Shown piece by piece: positions 1-7,887 of a DNA stretch of 64,000 nucleotides. The stretch's first letter is position 1; each line of letters starts with the position of its first letter. A model generated the notes under the pieces. It ran no database searches and was not told the DNA's origin. It saw only the letters and a program-made list of their open reading frames with translations. The stretch is from Maribacter sp. (GTDB taxonomy: Bacteria; Bacteroidota; Bacteroidia; Flavobacteriales; Flavobacteriaceae), in assembly GCA_011050675.1 (NCBI GenBank), contig DRFI01000021.1, forward strand, positions 124,001 to 188,000, read 5' to 3'. Both the position numbers and the translations under genes were made by a program.

Positions 1-441
1 TCTTTTTACCTTAACTTTTTTCTCTACACCATTTGCTATCTCTTCAAGTGTCAAAGAAACTCTAATACGTAGATTACTTCCTTTAACCCTTCTTTGACCA
101 CCGCCACCTCCGAAACCACTGAAGCCTCCAAAGCCGCCACCGCCACCGAAAATATCGCCAAATTGGCTGAAGATATCATCCATATTCATACCGCCACCGC
201 CAAAACCACCGGAACCGCCTTCAAAAGCACCATGACCAAATTGATCATAACGAGCTTTCTTATCTTGGTCACTTAAGATTTCATACGCCTCAGCAGATTT
301 TTTAAACTGCTCTTCTGCAGAACTATCGCCCGGATTTTTATCAGGGTGATATTGCAATGCCTTTTTACGGTATGCTTTCTTTATTTCTGCAGCAGTTGCA
401 CTTTTACTGATGCCCAATACTTCATAATAATCTTCCTTCAT
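1..441 (-). CDS. dnaJ: Chaperone DnaJ, N-terminal part (runs off the left edge)
   Basis: Hsp40 co-chaperone that stimulates DnaK ATPase activity and delivers unfolded clients in the cytoplasm. Reading the minus strand from the ATG at 441 gives a J-domain (about residues 3-70) with the HPD tripeptide at residues 32-34. A long Gly/Phe-rich linker (about 75-125) and the beginning of the client-binding domain follow. The zinc-finger and C-terminal domains lie outside the window. The gene starts 9 bp after the grpE stop codon, so the two are almost certainly cotranscribed. The start is clear because the J-domain begins at once ([10 protein letters not shown]). Confidence 0.97.
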   Translation of the reverse strand, partial: MKEDYYEVLGISKSATAAEIKKAYRKKALQYHPDKNPGDSSAEEQFKKSAEAYEILSDQDKKARYDQFGHGAFEGGSGGFGGGGMNMDDIFSQFGDIFGGGGGFGGFSGFGGGGGQRRVKGSNLRIRVSLTLEEIANGVEKKVKVKR

Positions 442-450
442 TCCGATCTT

Positions 451-1008
451 TTAATTTCCTACTACAACTTTCGGATGCCTAATAATACGATCACCCAACT
501 TAAATCCTTTCTCAATGACGTCGATAATTTTACCTTTCATCTTCTTATCTGGAGCCGGTATTTGAGTTATTGCTTCATGAATATCTGCATCGAACACGTC
601 ACCTGCATTAACCTCTACCATTTCTAACCCTTTGTTCTTAAGAGTCTCTCTAAGCTTAACATTGATTAATTCAACACCTTTAAAAGCCTCTTTATCATCT
701 GATTTTGCTAATTCTTTAATAGCTCTATCAAAATCATCCAAGACAGGTAATAATGAAACGATTACCTCTTGCCCTGCAGTCTTAAACAACTCCATACGCT
801 CTTTAGAAGTACGTCTTTTATAATTCTCAAATTCTGCAAATAGTCTTAAAAACTTATCTTTTTCTTTTGCTAGTTCATCACCAAGTGTCTCTTCTACCGA
901 CATTTCTTCCTCTTCATTTTCATTCTCTAGCTTTTGCTCTTGATCTTCGCTGTCTAATAGCGCATCTTCCAAGAATTCATCATCCAAAGTGTTTTCTTTA
1001 TCACTCAT
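451..1008 (-). CDS. grpE: Nucleotide exchange factor GrpE
   Basis: Nucleotide exchange factor that releases ADP from DnaK and completes the DnaK-DnaJ-GrpE cycle. The 185-residue product has the usual layout: a very acidic, low-complexity N-terminus (about residues 1-45), a long coiled-coil helix containing FAEFENYKRRT, and a C-terminal beta-wing ending with GDRIIRHPKVVV. Length is normal for Bacteroidota GrpE. It is the first gene of a grpE-dnaJ operon, and a good Bacteroidota-type promoter lies about 40 bp upstream of its ATG. Confidence 0.97.
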   Translation of the reverse strand: MSDKENTLDDEFLEDALLDSEDQEQKLENENEEEEMSVEETLGDELAKEKDKFLRLFAEFENYKRRTSKERMELFKTAGQEVIVSLLPVLDDFDRAIKELAKSDDKEAFKGVELINVKLRETLKNKGLEMVEVNAGDVFDADIHEAITQIPAPDKKMKGKIIDVIEKGFKLGDRIIRHPKVVVGN

Positions 1009-1044
1009 AATTTATTGTAATTTAAATCGCTGATTAAAAGCAGG

Positions 1045-1077
1045 CAAAAGTACTGCCAATTCTTCAAAAATGTCAAA
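1045..1077 (-). promoter_or_regulatory. Bacteroidota-type promoter for grpE-dnaJ
   Basis: On the minus strand TTTG (1074-1077) is followed after 21 bp by TACTTTTG (1045-1052). This fits the Bacteroidota primary sigma factor consensus of TTTG, 19-21 bp, TAnnTTTG. The -7 box ends 36 bp before the grpE ATG. I see no heat-shock CIRCE element. Confidence 0.6.
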
Positions 1078-1146
1078 ATGTCACAAAAGTTTAAAAAAAA
1101 ATCCACCGAATGGCGGATTTAATTTCATCTAGTCAAAAGATATATT

Positions 1147-2109
1147 TTAATTGACAAATTGCTTTGGCACGTTACTTTTAGATTCTAGACATTCAGCATT
1201 GTTGTCATATATAGCACCTAAAGCCTGACAAATATTAGCGTATTGGAATATAAAGCCCTCTTCCTCAATTTTTTTACTACTCACTCTTTGGCTAGCAAAC
1301 AAGATATACGCCATCTTACCTAGCACAGTATACATTATAAACTTAGGAATATTAGGCAAAAACAAAGGCTGATCTAATGCTTTTGCGATTTCTTTTACCA
1401 ATTTAGAATTAGTAACAGGGTTTGGTCCTACGCCATTATAGGTACCTTTTAGTTTATAGATTGCAATATGAAGAAATATAGCTGCAAGATCTGTAACATG
1501 TATCCAAGACTGCCATTGCTCACCAGAACCAAAAGCGGCACCAACGTAATTTTTGACAGGTTTTGCCATCTCTGGTAAAGCACCTCCATCTTTAGACATA
1601 ACAAGACCAATACGTACTTTGGCAACTATTAATCCTAAAGATTTAAACTCATTGATTTTTTTCTCCCAAACAGTTACTACTTCCCCTAAAAAGCTATCAT
1701 CGACAGAATCTTCATTTTCAGTATATAAATTACTCAACGAATCTGGGTAAATACCAATAGCCGAAGCTGAAATAAGAGACTTTACTGTATGGTTTTCATT
1801 ATTCAGAAGAGTACTTTTCAACAACTCTAATGTATTCACCCTACTATCAATAATCTCCTTCCTATAACTAGGTGTCCATCTTTTAGAAATACTAGCTCCC
1901 GCCAAGTTAATAATAACCGAAACACCATCAAGGCATTTAGCATCAATTTCACTAGCAGTGGGGTTCCAGAAATAACCTTGGTAATTATCTTTTGAAACAA
2001 TTTTATTTTTCCGTGTAGTTAGGTAGTTAACGGCGTATCCTTTTTCATGGCATTGAGATACCAACTCGCTACCTACTAAACCCGTCGCACCTGTTATCAA
2101 TACTTTCAT
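1147..2109 (-). CDS. TIGR01777-family NAD(P)-binding epimerase-like protein
   Basis: Member of the extended short-chain dehydrogenase group related to E. coli YfcH; the physiological reaction of this family is not established. The 320-residue product starts with the Rossmann nucleotide-binding motif (VLITGATGLVGSEL, residues 3-16). It contains the family block INLAGASISKRWT near residue 70, SASAIGIYPD near 113, and WIHVTDLAAIFLH about two thirds along. A C-terminal DUF1731-like region follows. It is a single gene, convergent with nothing, about 140 bp upstream of grpE and on the same strand. Confidence 0.85.
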   Translation of the reverse strand: MKVLITGATGLVGSELVSQCHEKGYAVNYLTTRKNKIVSKDNYQGYFWNPTASEIDAKCLDGVSVIINLAGASISKRWTPSYRKEIIDSRVNTLELLKSTLLNNENHTVKSLISASAIGIYPDSLSNLYTENEDSVDDSFLGEVVTVWEKKINEFKSLGLIVAKVRIGLVMSKDGGALPEMAKPVKNYVGAAFGSGEQWQSWIHVTDLAAIFLHIAIYKLKGTYNGVGPNPVTNSKLVKEIAKALDQPLFLPNIPKFIMYTVLGKMAYILFASQRVSSKKIEEEGFIFQYANICQALGAIYDNNAECLESKSNVPKQFVN

Positions 2110-2222
2110 GGACTAAAGATATTATTTTTGATGCTCCTTGGTATACTATTTAATTTCGATTTAACATAGTTGCCAAACCTATTGATGTACAAGGCGTTAA
2201 AGTTATATTAATACCCGAAATA

Positions 2223-2885
2223 TTATTGCTTTTGTGCTCTCAACATTTCTCGTTTACCAGGAGGGCCAGGTAAGCGTTCCACTAAAAAACCAACTTCTTG
2301 CATGGCTCGCCTTACACTACCTTTTGCAGCATAGGTAACCAAATAACCGTTACTCTTCATAGCATTGAACATAATTTGAAAAATTTCAACAGTCCATAAT
2401 TCCGGTTGTACTCTAGCACCGAAGGCGTCAAAGTAAATTAAATCATATTCAGCTACTGCGCTGATATCTTTAAAAAGTATTTGCTCTTTTTTTAAACCGA
2501 AATCTGCAACTATTTCAACAGTTTTACCCCAAGGAGATGTATGCATTAAATCATAATCAGTTTTTCTAGCAAGCGACTTTAATTCTTCTAAATAATTTAA
2601 CTGATCTAACTCTTCTACAGAGACAGGAAAAGCTTCTACACCAGTATAGTTAACCTTTAATTTACGCTTTTCAAATTCTATAAGTGTGATGAAGGCATTG
2701 AGACCCGTACCAAACCCTATCTCAAGAATATTGATTTCTTGATTCTTGAATAAATCTAACCCAGATTTTATAAAAACATGATAGGCTTCTTGAATAGCCC
2801 CATGCTTAGAATGGTACTGCTCTTGCCAATCCATAATCTGAATGGTCTTAGAGCCATCGCCTGTTGTAATTATTTCTCTTTTCAA
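2223..2885 (-). CDS. mnmD: tRNA 5-methylaminomethyl-2-thiouridine methyltransferase MnmD
   Basis: SAM-dependent methyltransferase (DUF752 fold) that performs the last methylation making mnm5s2U at the wobble uridine of some tRNAs. The 220-residue product is the stand-alone MnmD form, without the FAD-dependent oxidase half fused in E. coli MnmC. Visible motifs are ILEIGFGTGLNAF (SAM loop I, about residue 54), YTGVEAFP (motif II) and YFDAFGARVQPELWT (substrate site). It begins 1 nt after the stop of the upstream DUF4920 gene, so the two are translationally close and probably form an operon. Confidence 0.92.
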   Translation of the reverse strand: MKREIITTGDGSKTIQIMDWQEQYHSKHGAIQEAYHVFIKSGLDLFKNQEINILEIGFGTGLNAFITLIEFEKRKLKVNYTGVEAFPVSVEELDQLNYLEELKSLARKTDYDLMHTSPWGKTVEIVADFGLKKEQILFKDISAVAEYDLIYFDAFGARVQPELWTVEIFQIMFNAMKSNGYLVTYAAKGSVRRAMQEVGFLVERLPGPPGKREMLRAQKQ

Positions 2886-2886
2886 A

Positions 2887-3366
2887 TTAATTGGGGACTA
2901 AAACTCCAGTTGCTTCAAAACTAAATGTTCTTTTAGGAGTAGTTATTTTTGCTATTTCCATATCGGTTTTTCCTGCGTCTTTTGCATAGTGTCGCTGATC
3001 ATCAACACTCATTTCTTCCACAAAAGCCAATCCATTTAAGACAACTTCTTTTTCTAAAATATCTGCAGGCATAAAAAATCCGTAATCTTTAAAACGAACC
3101 ATTGCTTGCTTTCCTTCAGGTAATTCAACAATCATCCAACATCCTTTTACCTTACAAACCTCTTTTACTTTCGATTTAAATTGAAGATTTAAAGAATCTG
3201 AAACTGGCATAGATGAAAATTTCTGCCAAACCTCTTCTTTATTACTTAAGGATGCTGGCTCAAACTCATCCCCATAAAATTGAGATGAACTTATTTCAGA
3301 ATTTTGTTGCGCAAAACACGTAAAAAGTCCAAACAAAAAGACAAGTAATATGTTAAATCCTTTCAT
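2887..3366 (-). CDS. DUF4920 domain exported protein
   Basis: Small exported protein of unknown function. The 159 residues start with a signal peptide (hydrophobic stretch 5-18, ending near FAQQ). The DUF4920-like domain is recognisable from CKVKGCWMIVELPEG and VRFKDYGFFMPADI, a pattern of a Lys/Cys-containing turn followed by a small beta-barrel. The two cysteines at the CKVKGC motif could form a disulfide or bind metal; that is inference. It is the first gene of a pair with mnmD. Confidence 0.8.
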   Translation of the reverse strand: MKGFNILLVFLFGLFTCFAQQNSEISSSQFYGDEFEPASLSNKEEVWQKFSSMPVSDSLNLQFKSKVKEVCKVKGCWMIVELPEGKQAMVRFKDYGFFMPADILEKEVVLNGLAFVEEMSVDDQRHYAKDAGKTDMEIAKITTPKRTFSFEATGVLVPN

Positions 3367-3439
3367 AAATCCTAAAAATGTTGATTAACCTACAAAACTG
3401 ATCAATTTAAAACTAAAAAAGAAGGGCTAGTAGGGATAT

Positions 3440-3457
3440 TTGATTAATTTTAATCAA
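3440..3457. promoter_or_regulatory. Palindrome upstream of ilvE
   Basis: An 18-bp inverted repeat with perfect 8-bp arms (TTGATTAA and TTAATCAA) around a 2-bp centre, ending 17 bp before the ilvE ATG. Its position suits an operator in the promoter or leader of a branched-chain amino-acid gene. No regulator can be named from sequence. Confidence 0.4.
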
Positions 3458-3474
3458 CTAAAGTTACATATTTC

Positions 3475-4545
3475 ATGAGTATTGCAACGAAAGATATCAT
3501 AGTAGAAAAGGTAAAAACTTCCAAAATTGACCAAGTTGATTTTGATAATCTAGCTTTTGGATCGGTATTTACAGACCATATGTTAGTCTGTACTTATAAG
3601 GATGGTGCATGGGAAACTCCCAAGATTATCCCTTACCAACCAATTACTCTCGATCCCTCATCAAAGATTTTCCATTATGGACAATCAATTTTTGAAGGAA
3701 TGAAGGCTTATAAAGATAAAAATAATGATGTCTTTTTATTTAGACCATTAGAAAACCATAAGCGGTTTAATATTTCTGCTGAAAGAATGTGCATACCACA
3801 AATTCCTGAAGATTATTTCATGGAAGGGTTAACTGCACTTATAAATCTTGATAAAGATTTTATACCAACAAAAGATGGTAGCTCCTTATATATAAGACCA
3901 TTTATGTTCGCTTCAGGTAATGGATTTCATGCATCACCAGCCAACGAATATAAATTCATCATCGCTTGTGCTCCATCTGGAGCTTATTTTTCTGGAAAAG
4001 TAAAAGTACTTATCGAAGAGAAATATTCTAGATCAGCAAATGGTGGTGTTGGTTACGCTAAAGCAGGTGGTAATTATGCAGGTCAGTTCTACCCAACACA
4101 ATTAGCTGTTGCAAAAGGATACAACCAAGTAATATGGACAGATGACACCAACCACGAATTTATTGAAGAGGCAGGCGCTATGAATATCTTTGTTAGAATC
4201 AATGACACTCTTTTAACTGGACCTACCAGCGATCGTATTCTTGATGGTATTACTAGAAAAAGTATTTTAGATATAGCCAAAGACTTAGGTATTAAAACAG
4301 AGGTTAGAAAAATAACTGTAAAAGAAGTTGTTGAAGCTGCAAAAGATGGCTCTCTAAAAGAAATGTTTGGGGCTGGTACAGCTGCAGTAATTTCACCAAT
4401 TGCAGGATTCGGTTATAGAGATACCGATTACGATTTACCAGAATTAGAAAATAGTTTTGGTCAACTACTTAAGAAAACCATTACCGACATACAGTACAAT
4501 AAGTCTGAAGACAAATTTGGCTGGAGGCATAAACTAAAGGCATAA
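3475..4545 (+). CDS. ilvE: Branched-chain amino acid aminotransferase
   Basis: Cytoplasmic PLP enzyme (fold type IV) that interconverts leucine, isoleucine and valine with their 2-oxo acids, using glutamate/2-oxoglutarate. The 356-residue product is of the longer, eukaryote-like BCAT type. The PLP lysine is K196 in GVGYAKAGGNYAG. Other landmarks are FHYGQSIFEGMKAY near residue 66, LYIRPFMFASG near 138, and EEAGAMNIF just before the cofactor-phosphate region. It is a monocistronic gene closed by a strong terminator, with a palindrome directly upstream. Confidence 0.95.
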   Translation: MSIATKDIIVEKVKTSKIDQVDFDNLAFGSVFTDHMLVCTYKDGAWETPKIIPYQPITLDPSSKIFHYGQSIFEGMKAYKDKNNDVFLFRPLENHKRFNISAERMCIPQIPEDYFMEGLTALINLDKDFIPTKDGSSLYIRPFMFASGNGFHASPANEYKFIIACAPSGAYFSGKVKVLIEEKYSRSANGGVGYAKAGGNYAGQFYPTQLAVAKGYNQVIWTDDTNHEFIEEAGAMNIFVRINDTLLTGPTSDRILDGITRKSILDIAKDLGIKTEVRKITVKEVVEAAKDGSLKEMFGAGTAAVISPIAGFGYRDTDYDLPELENSFGQLLKKTITDIQYNKSEDKFGWRHKLKA

Positions 4546-4546
4546 T

Positions 4547-4576
4547 AAAAAAGGGGGCAATATGCCCCCTTTTTTA
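4547..4576. terminator. Bidirectional terminator between ilvE and the MazG-like gene
   Basis: A GC-rich perfect 7-bp stem (GGGGGCA, 4553-4559, with TGCCCCC, 4563-4569) has a 3-nt loop, a T-run on the right and an A-run on the left. It can therefore terminate both convergent transcripts. The stop codon of the minus-strand gene lies inside the T-run. Confidence 0.9.
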
Positions 4577-4960
4577 TTTATCTAAAATCACTCCAATGTT
4601 GGGTCTAGAATAATTAGGTCCTTTCAAAACCTTACCATCTTCACGATAAATAGGTTTACCATCTTCACCTAACTTACTCATATTACTACGCTGTATTTCA
4701 TTGAATACCTCTTCAATTTTATATTGCATACCGTGCTCCAAGATTGTACCACACAAAATATATAACATATCACCAAGAGCATCTGCCACTTCTACAAGAT
4801 CGTTATTTTGAGCTGCCTCTAAATATTCCTTGTTCTCTTCATCCATTAAATTAAAACGCAAAGTATTTTTTGCCTCTCCTAAATCCGCAATCATTTCCTC
4901 AGAAACACCTAGACCAAAAGAATTATGAAATTCTGCTACTGCTTTGATTTTGTTTTTCAT
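4574..4960 (-). CDS. MazG-like / phosphoribosyl-ATP pyrophosphohydrolase-like NTP pyrophosphohydrolase
   Basis: All-alpha NTP pyrophosphatase superfamily protein of 128 residues; members hydrolyse (d)NTPs or related nucleotides to monophosphate and pyrophosphate with Mg2+. Metal-binding acidic residues typical of the fold are visible: the NLMDEENKEYLEA helix (an ExxE-type pair) and the VEVADALGDMLYI helix (an ExxD-type pair). It is not the histidine enzyme HisE, because context is unrelated and the sequence resembles the stand-alone Bacteroidota form. It shares a bidirectional terminator with ilvE. The exact substrate is unknown. Confidence 0.8.
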   Translation of the reverse strand: MKNKIKAVAEFHNSFGLGVSEEMIADLGEAKNTLRFNLMDEENKEYLEAAQNNDLVEVADALGDMLYILCGTILEHGMQYKIEEVFNEIQRSNMSKLGEDGKPIYREDGKVLKGPNYSRPNIGVILDK

Positions 4961-5006
4961 CTTTTATTATACTGTTTTCCGTTAGCTTTGCGTAAAAATA
5001 TGAAAT

Positions 5007-5195
5007 ATGTTTAGCACCGGACAAATCAATTTTGCAATCGCATTTGCGGTGGTTTTTGCCATAGTAATTGTCATTTCTTATAAAAAAGACTTTAAATTAC
5101 ACCAAAAGAATTTTAAAGGCGTTAAATGGATTGGCATATTCTTTACATTATTCCTAATCTTACTCCTCTGCATAAAGTTTATTCTAAAGGAATAG
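5007..5195 (+). CDS. Small two-helix membrane protein, unknown function
   Basis: A 62-residue product with two predicted transmembrane segments (about 8-24 and 41-59), separated by a short basic loop containing KKDFKLHQKNFKGVKW. I do not recognise a named family. Codon use and the compact, gene-sized spacing to its neighbours suggest a real small gene of the core genome. It lies divergently from the MazG-like gene, with only 46 bp between the two starts. Confidence 0.65.
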   Translation: MFSTGQINFAIAFAVVFAIVIVISYKKDFKLHQKNFKGVKWIGIFFTLFLILLLCIKFILKE

Positions 5196-5268
5196 TTAAT
5201 TTTTTACCTACACTACAAAAATTAACGTTTTCACAACAAAACACTGAATATCGTCGTTTAATATACCA

Positions 5269-5290
5269 AATAACGTAATTTTGCGTTATT
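5269..5290 (+). promoter_or_regulatory. Inverted repeat framing a possible -7 box before the 63-residue gene
   Basis: AATAACG (5269-5275) and CGTTATT (5284-5290) flank TAATTTTG (5276-5283), which matches the Bacteroidota -7 consensus. I see no convincing -33 element. A repressor or activator binding across the -7 box is possible, but this is weak evidence. Confidence 0.3.
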
Positions 5291-5300
5291 CATCTATAAG

Positions 5301-5492
5301 ATGCAATTAATTATGATGACATTTCTTACAATTTTTTTGGTATTAGTAGGTATTAACATTGCTTTAGTAGCGGTTAGTTTGATCAGTGTTTCTCAAAAAG
5401 CGAAAACACCTTCTCATAAATCAGCTAAACAGCCAATGTCTGTAATCTATCCTTTAGATTTACTAACTACGAGTTATAAGAAAGCAGTTTAG
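5301..5492 (+). CDS. Small single-helix membrane protein, unknown function
   Basis: A 63-residue product with one N-terminal hydrophobic helix (about 5-28) and a basic soluble tail (QKAKTPSHKSAKQP). I do not recognise the family by name. It is followed 18 bp later by crcB in the same direction, so the two are probably cotranscribed. The ATG at 5301 and a second at 5313 are both possible starts. Confidence 0.6.
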   Translation: MQLIMMTFLTIFLVLVGINIALVAVSLISVSQKAKTPSHKSAKQPMSVIYPLDLLTTSYKKAV

Positions 5493-5510
5493 TTTATACC
5501 TTTATAAGGT

Positions 5511-5882
5511 ATGAAACAATTTCTACTAGTTTTCTTGGGAGGAGGTTTTGGCAGTATATTAAGATACTACATTTCAAAAAACCTTAATTCCTATTATTCA
5601 AATTTTTATCTAGGTACTTTTCTAGTAAATATTATCGGTTGCCTTTTAATAGGTATACTAATAGGTCTCTCCCTCAAGAACAATTATATTTCTGAAAATC
5701 AAACTTTATTATTAGCCACCGGTTTCTGCGGAGGCTTTACCACTTTCTCAACATTCGCATTAGAAAGTAACATTCTATTAAAAGAATCTTCACTATTACA
5801 AACATCTCTTTACATGGGACTAAGTGTTGCTATTGGAATTCTAGCAATTTCATTAGGACTCTGGATTTGTAAAATGTTATAG
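5511..5882 (+). CDS. crcB: Fluoride efflux channel CrcB/Fluc
   Basis: Inner-membrane fluoride exporter; the family works as a dual-topology dimer and lowers cytoplasmic fluoride. The 123 residues form four hydrophobic helices. Family motifs are visible: GGGFGSILRYY near the N-terminus, GTFLVNIIGCLLIG in helix 2, and GFCGGFTTFSTFALE at the pore break of helix 3. No fluoride riboswitch is apparent in the 18 bp upstream. It probably shares a transcript with the preceding small membrane protein. Confidence 0.93.
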   Translation: MKQFLLVFLGGGFGSILRYYISKNLNSYYSNFYLGTFLVNIIGCLLIGILIGLSLKNNYISENQTLLLATGFCGGFTTFSTFALESNILLKESSLLQTSLYMGLSVAIGILAISLGLWICKML

Positions 5883-6053
5883 AAATAACATTACTCATCT
5901 ACAATTTTATTTTTATACATTTTTTCAGGTATTTGCTATTTTATTAAACAATCGTCAGGTTATTAGTCATTTTCCTGTCGATTTTTCTATGATTATAGTC
6001 AAATCGCGATTTCACCTTCTTGTTATCTTCAATATTATCATCTATTTATAACA

Positions 6054-6128
6054 ATACCCTAAAATTAATAGGGTATATATTATGATACTCATAAAAATAC
6101 CCATTCACCCCCTATTATTTTTAGGGGG
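6054..6128 (+). promoter_or_regulatory. Two CCCTA-N7-TAGGG inverted repeats upstream of glnB-amtB
   Basis: Two separate dyads lie in the 291-bp gap before glnB. Site 1 is ATACCCTA-N7-TAGGGTAT (6054-6076) and site 2 is CCCCCTA-N7-TAGGGGG (6108-6128). Both share the 17-bp core CCCTA-N7-TAGGG (6057-6073 and 6110-6126), with centres 53 bp apart, about five helical turns. Site 2 overlaps where the -33 element should be and site 1 lies further upstream, the layout expected for a dimeric activator. The same spacing recurs before glnII. The rest of this gap holds no gene. Confidence 0.7.
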
Positions 6129-6143
6129 CTACTCATATTAACA

Positions 6144-6151
6144 TATATTTG
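6144..6151 (+). promoter_or_regulatory. -7 box of the glnB promoter
   Basis: TATATTTG matches TAnnTTTG and lies 22 bp before the glnB ATG, preceded by AACA. There is no good -33 element at the expected place; that position is covered by the second CCCTA-N7-TAGGG site, which suggests an activator-dependent promoter. Confidence 0.55.
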
Positions 6152-6173
6152 GCAATATCAAAAACTTATTCAA

Positions 6174-6512
6174 ATGAAAAAAATCGAGGCAATTATCAGA
6201 AAATCAAAGTTTGACGATGTCAAAGAGGCGTTGCATAATATTGAAGTGAACTTTTTCAGTTACTGGGATGTAACAGGAGTAGGTAATGAAAAAGAAGGTC
6301 ATGTATATCGTGGTATCTCTTACAGTACTACAGATATTCAACGCAGATACTTAACTATAGTAGTATCTGATGATTTTCTTGAAAAAACAGTGAATGCTAT
6401 TCTTGAATCTGCGTACTCGGGTAATGTAGGTGATGGTAAAATATTTGTTTCTGAAGTACTTGAGGCTTATAGAATAAGAACTAAGGAAGACGGTTTGGCC
6501 GGTATCAACTAA
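6174..6512 (+). CDS. glnB: PII nitrogen regulatory protein
   Basis: Trimeric PII signal protein that senses 2-oxoglutarate and ATP/ADP and typically controls the ammonium channel encoded next to it. The 112-residue product has the PII core: MKKIEAIIRKSKFDDVKEAL at the start and the GDGKIFV nucleotide-binding B-loop. The T-loop is VYRGISYSTTDIQRRY, with tyrosines at 45 and 50 near the usual uridylylated Tyr51. The T-loop is unlike the proteobacterial one, so whether it is modified is unknown. amtB starts 29 bp downstream, so this gene would be called glnK where a second paralogue exists. Confidence 0.93.
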   Translation: MKKIEAIIRKSKFDDVKEALHNIEVNFFSYWDVTGVGNEKEGHVYRGISYSTTDIQRRYLTIVVSDDFLEKTVNAILESAYSGNVGDGKIFVSEVLEAYRIRTKEDGLAGIN

Positions 6513-6541
6513 ACAAAATAACTAACAAAAAACTAAACGAA

Positions 6542-7786
6542 ATGGACGCAGGATTATTTACAGCAAATAACGTATGGATGATGGTAGCTACCGCTCTGGT
6601 ATTCTTCATGCATACAGGGTTTGCCTTTTTAGAGATTGGCTTAACCAGACAAAAAAATACAATAAACATATTATTTAAGAACATCTTCATTATTACCGGT
6701 GGCTTATTACTTTATTACGCATGGGGTTTCAATTTAATGTACCCAGGCTTTGAAGAGGGCGATATGGGAATATTAAAATTTAGCATGGATAGCTTCGGTA
6801 TTGCTGCCCCAGAAGGCGGAATGACAGCTGAATATGCAGATGGTGGTTACACTTGGTGGACAGATTTTCTTTTTCAAGGTATGTTCGCAGCTACAGCAGC
6901 TACAATTGTATCTGGAGCAGTAGCAGAACGTATGAAAATTGGTTCTTTCATGATATTCACAGTAATCTACGTAGGCTTAGTATATCCTATAGTTGGTGCC
7001 TGGAAATGGGGCGGCGGATTCTTGGATTCATGGGGATTCTATGATTTTGCAGGTTCAACATTAGTTCACTCTGTAGGTGGCTGGGCTGCTTTAGTAGCAA
7101 TCTTCTTATTAGGTTCTAGAATTGGAAAATTCGGAAAAGATGGTAAGCCAAAAGCAATACCAGGTCATAGTATACCAATGGCAACTGCCGGGGTTTTAAT
7201 ACTATGGTTAGGTTGGTTCGGTTTCAACGGTGGTTCGGTTTTATCGGCAGATCCAGCTTTGACATCTTTGGTATTGGTTACCACAAGTTTAGCAGCAGCT
7301 GCAGGTGGTTTCGGTGCAATGATTACTTCTACTATTCTTTATAAAAATTTAGATTTAACCATGTTCTTAAATGGTATACTAGGCGGATTGGTAGGTATTA
7401 CTGCCGGTGCAGATTTAATGTCACCTAACGAAGCCGTAGTAATCGGTTTCATTGCAGGTATCATTATAGTTGGTGGTGTAGCATTAGTAGATAAAATTAA
7501 ATTAGATGACCCAGTAGGTGCTGTAGCAGTTCACTTGATCTGTGGTATCTGGGGAACATTGGCTGTAGGTATTTTCGGAAGCATGGCTAGTGGAGCACAA
7601 TTCATGACTCAATTATACGGTGTATTAATCGTAGGTGGGTTCTGTATCGTTACTTCTGGTTTAATCTTAGGAGTACTTAAAGCCACTTTAGGTCTTAGAG
7701 TTTCTAAAGAGGAAGAAGTTGAAGGTCTAGATATTCATGAGCACGGAATGGATGCTTATGCTGATTTTAGAATGAATCAACATTAA
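6542..7786 (+). CDS. amtB: Ammonium transporter Amt
   Basis: Inner-membrane trimeric ammonium channel, 414 residues with about 11 transmembrane helices. The twin pore histidines are present: H176 in STLVHSVGGWAAL and H331 in GAVAVHLICGIWGT. The family signature around GAVAERMKIGSFM (about 125-137) is also seen. The C-terminal tail (LRVSKEEEVEGLDIHEHGMDAY) is the region that normally couples to PII. It is the second gene of the glnB-amtB operon and is followed by a hairpin and then a porin gene, suggesting a nitrogen-uptake cluster. Confidence 0.97.
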   Translation: MDAGLFTANNVWMMVATALVFFMHTGFAFLEIGLTRQKNTINILFKNIFIITGGLLLYYAWGFNLMYPGFEEGDMGILKFSMDSFGIAAPEGGMTAEYADGGYTWWTDFLFQGMFAATAATIVSGAVAERMKIGSFMIFTVIYVGLVYPIVGAWKWGGGFLDSWGFYDFAGSTLVHSVGGWAALVAIFLLGSRIGKFGKDGKPKAIPGHSIPMATAGVLILWLGWFGFNGGSVLSADPALTSLVLVTTSLAAAAGGFGAMITSTILYKNLDLTMFLNGILGGLVGITAGADLMSPNEAVVIGFIAGIIIVGGVALVDKIKLDDPVGAVAVHLICGIWGTLAVGIFGSMASGAQFMTQLYGVLIVGGFCIVTSGLILGVLKATLGLRVSKEEEVEGLDIHEHGMDAYADFRMNQH

Positions 7787-7792
7787 AAAAAT

Positions 7793-7818
7793 ACGGAGCG
7801 TTTTGCAGAACGCTCCGT
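7793..7818 (+). terminator. Hairpin after amtB
   Basis: A perfect 10-bp stem (ACGGAGCGTT with AACGCTCCGT) has a 6-nt loop, directly after the amtB stop. The sequence after it is not a clean T-run (TACATAACC TTTTC), so it may be a weak terminator or an mRNA-stabilising hairpin before the porin gene. Confidence 0.6.
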
Positions 7819-7887
7819 TACATAACCTTTTCGATAAATAAATTTCTCAAAATTAATTCATCCCTTTTAGGATAAAATTCAAAACTT

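Noticed and set aside
94-276. Small plus-strand ORF inside dnaJ
   Set aside because: Low-complexity Thr/Ala translation is the antisense of the Gly/Phe-rich linker of DnaJ.
6000-6173. Sigma-54 promoter before glnB
   Set aside because: No GG-N10-GC pair of the -24/-12 type at a suitable distance; TATATTTG fits the primary sigma factor of this phylum.
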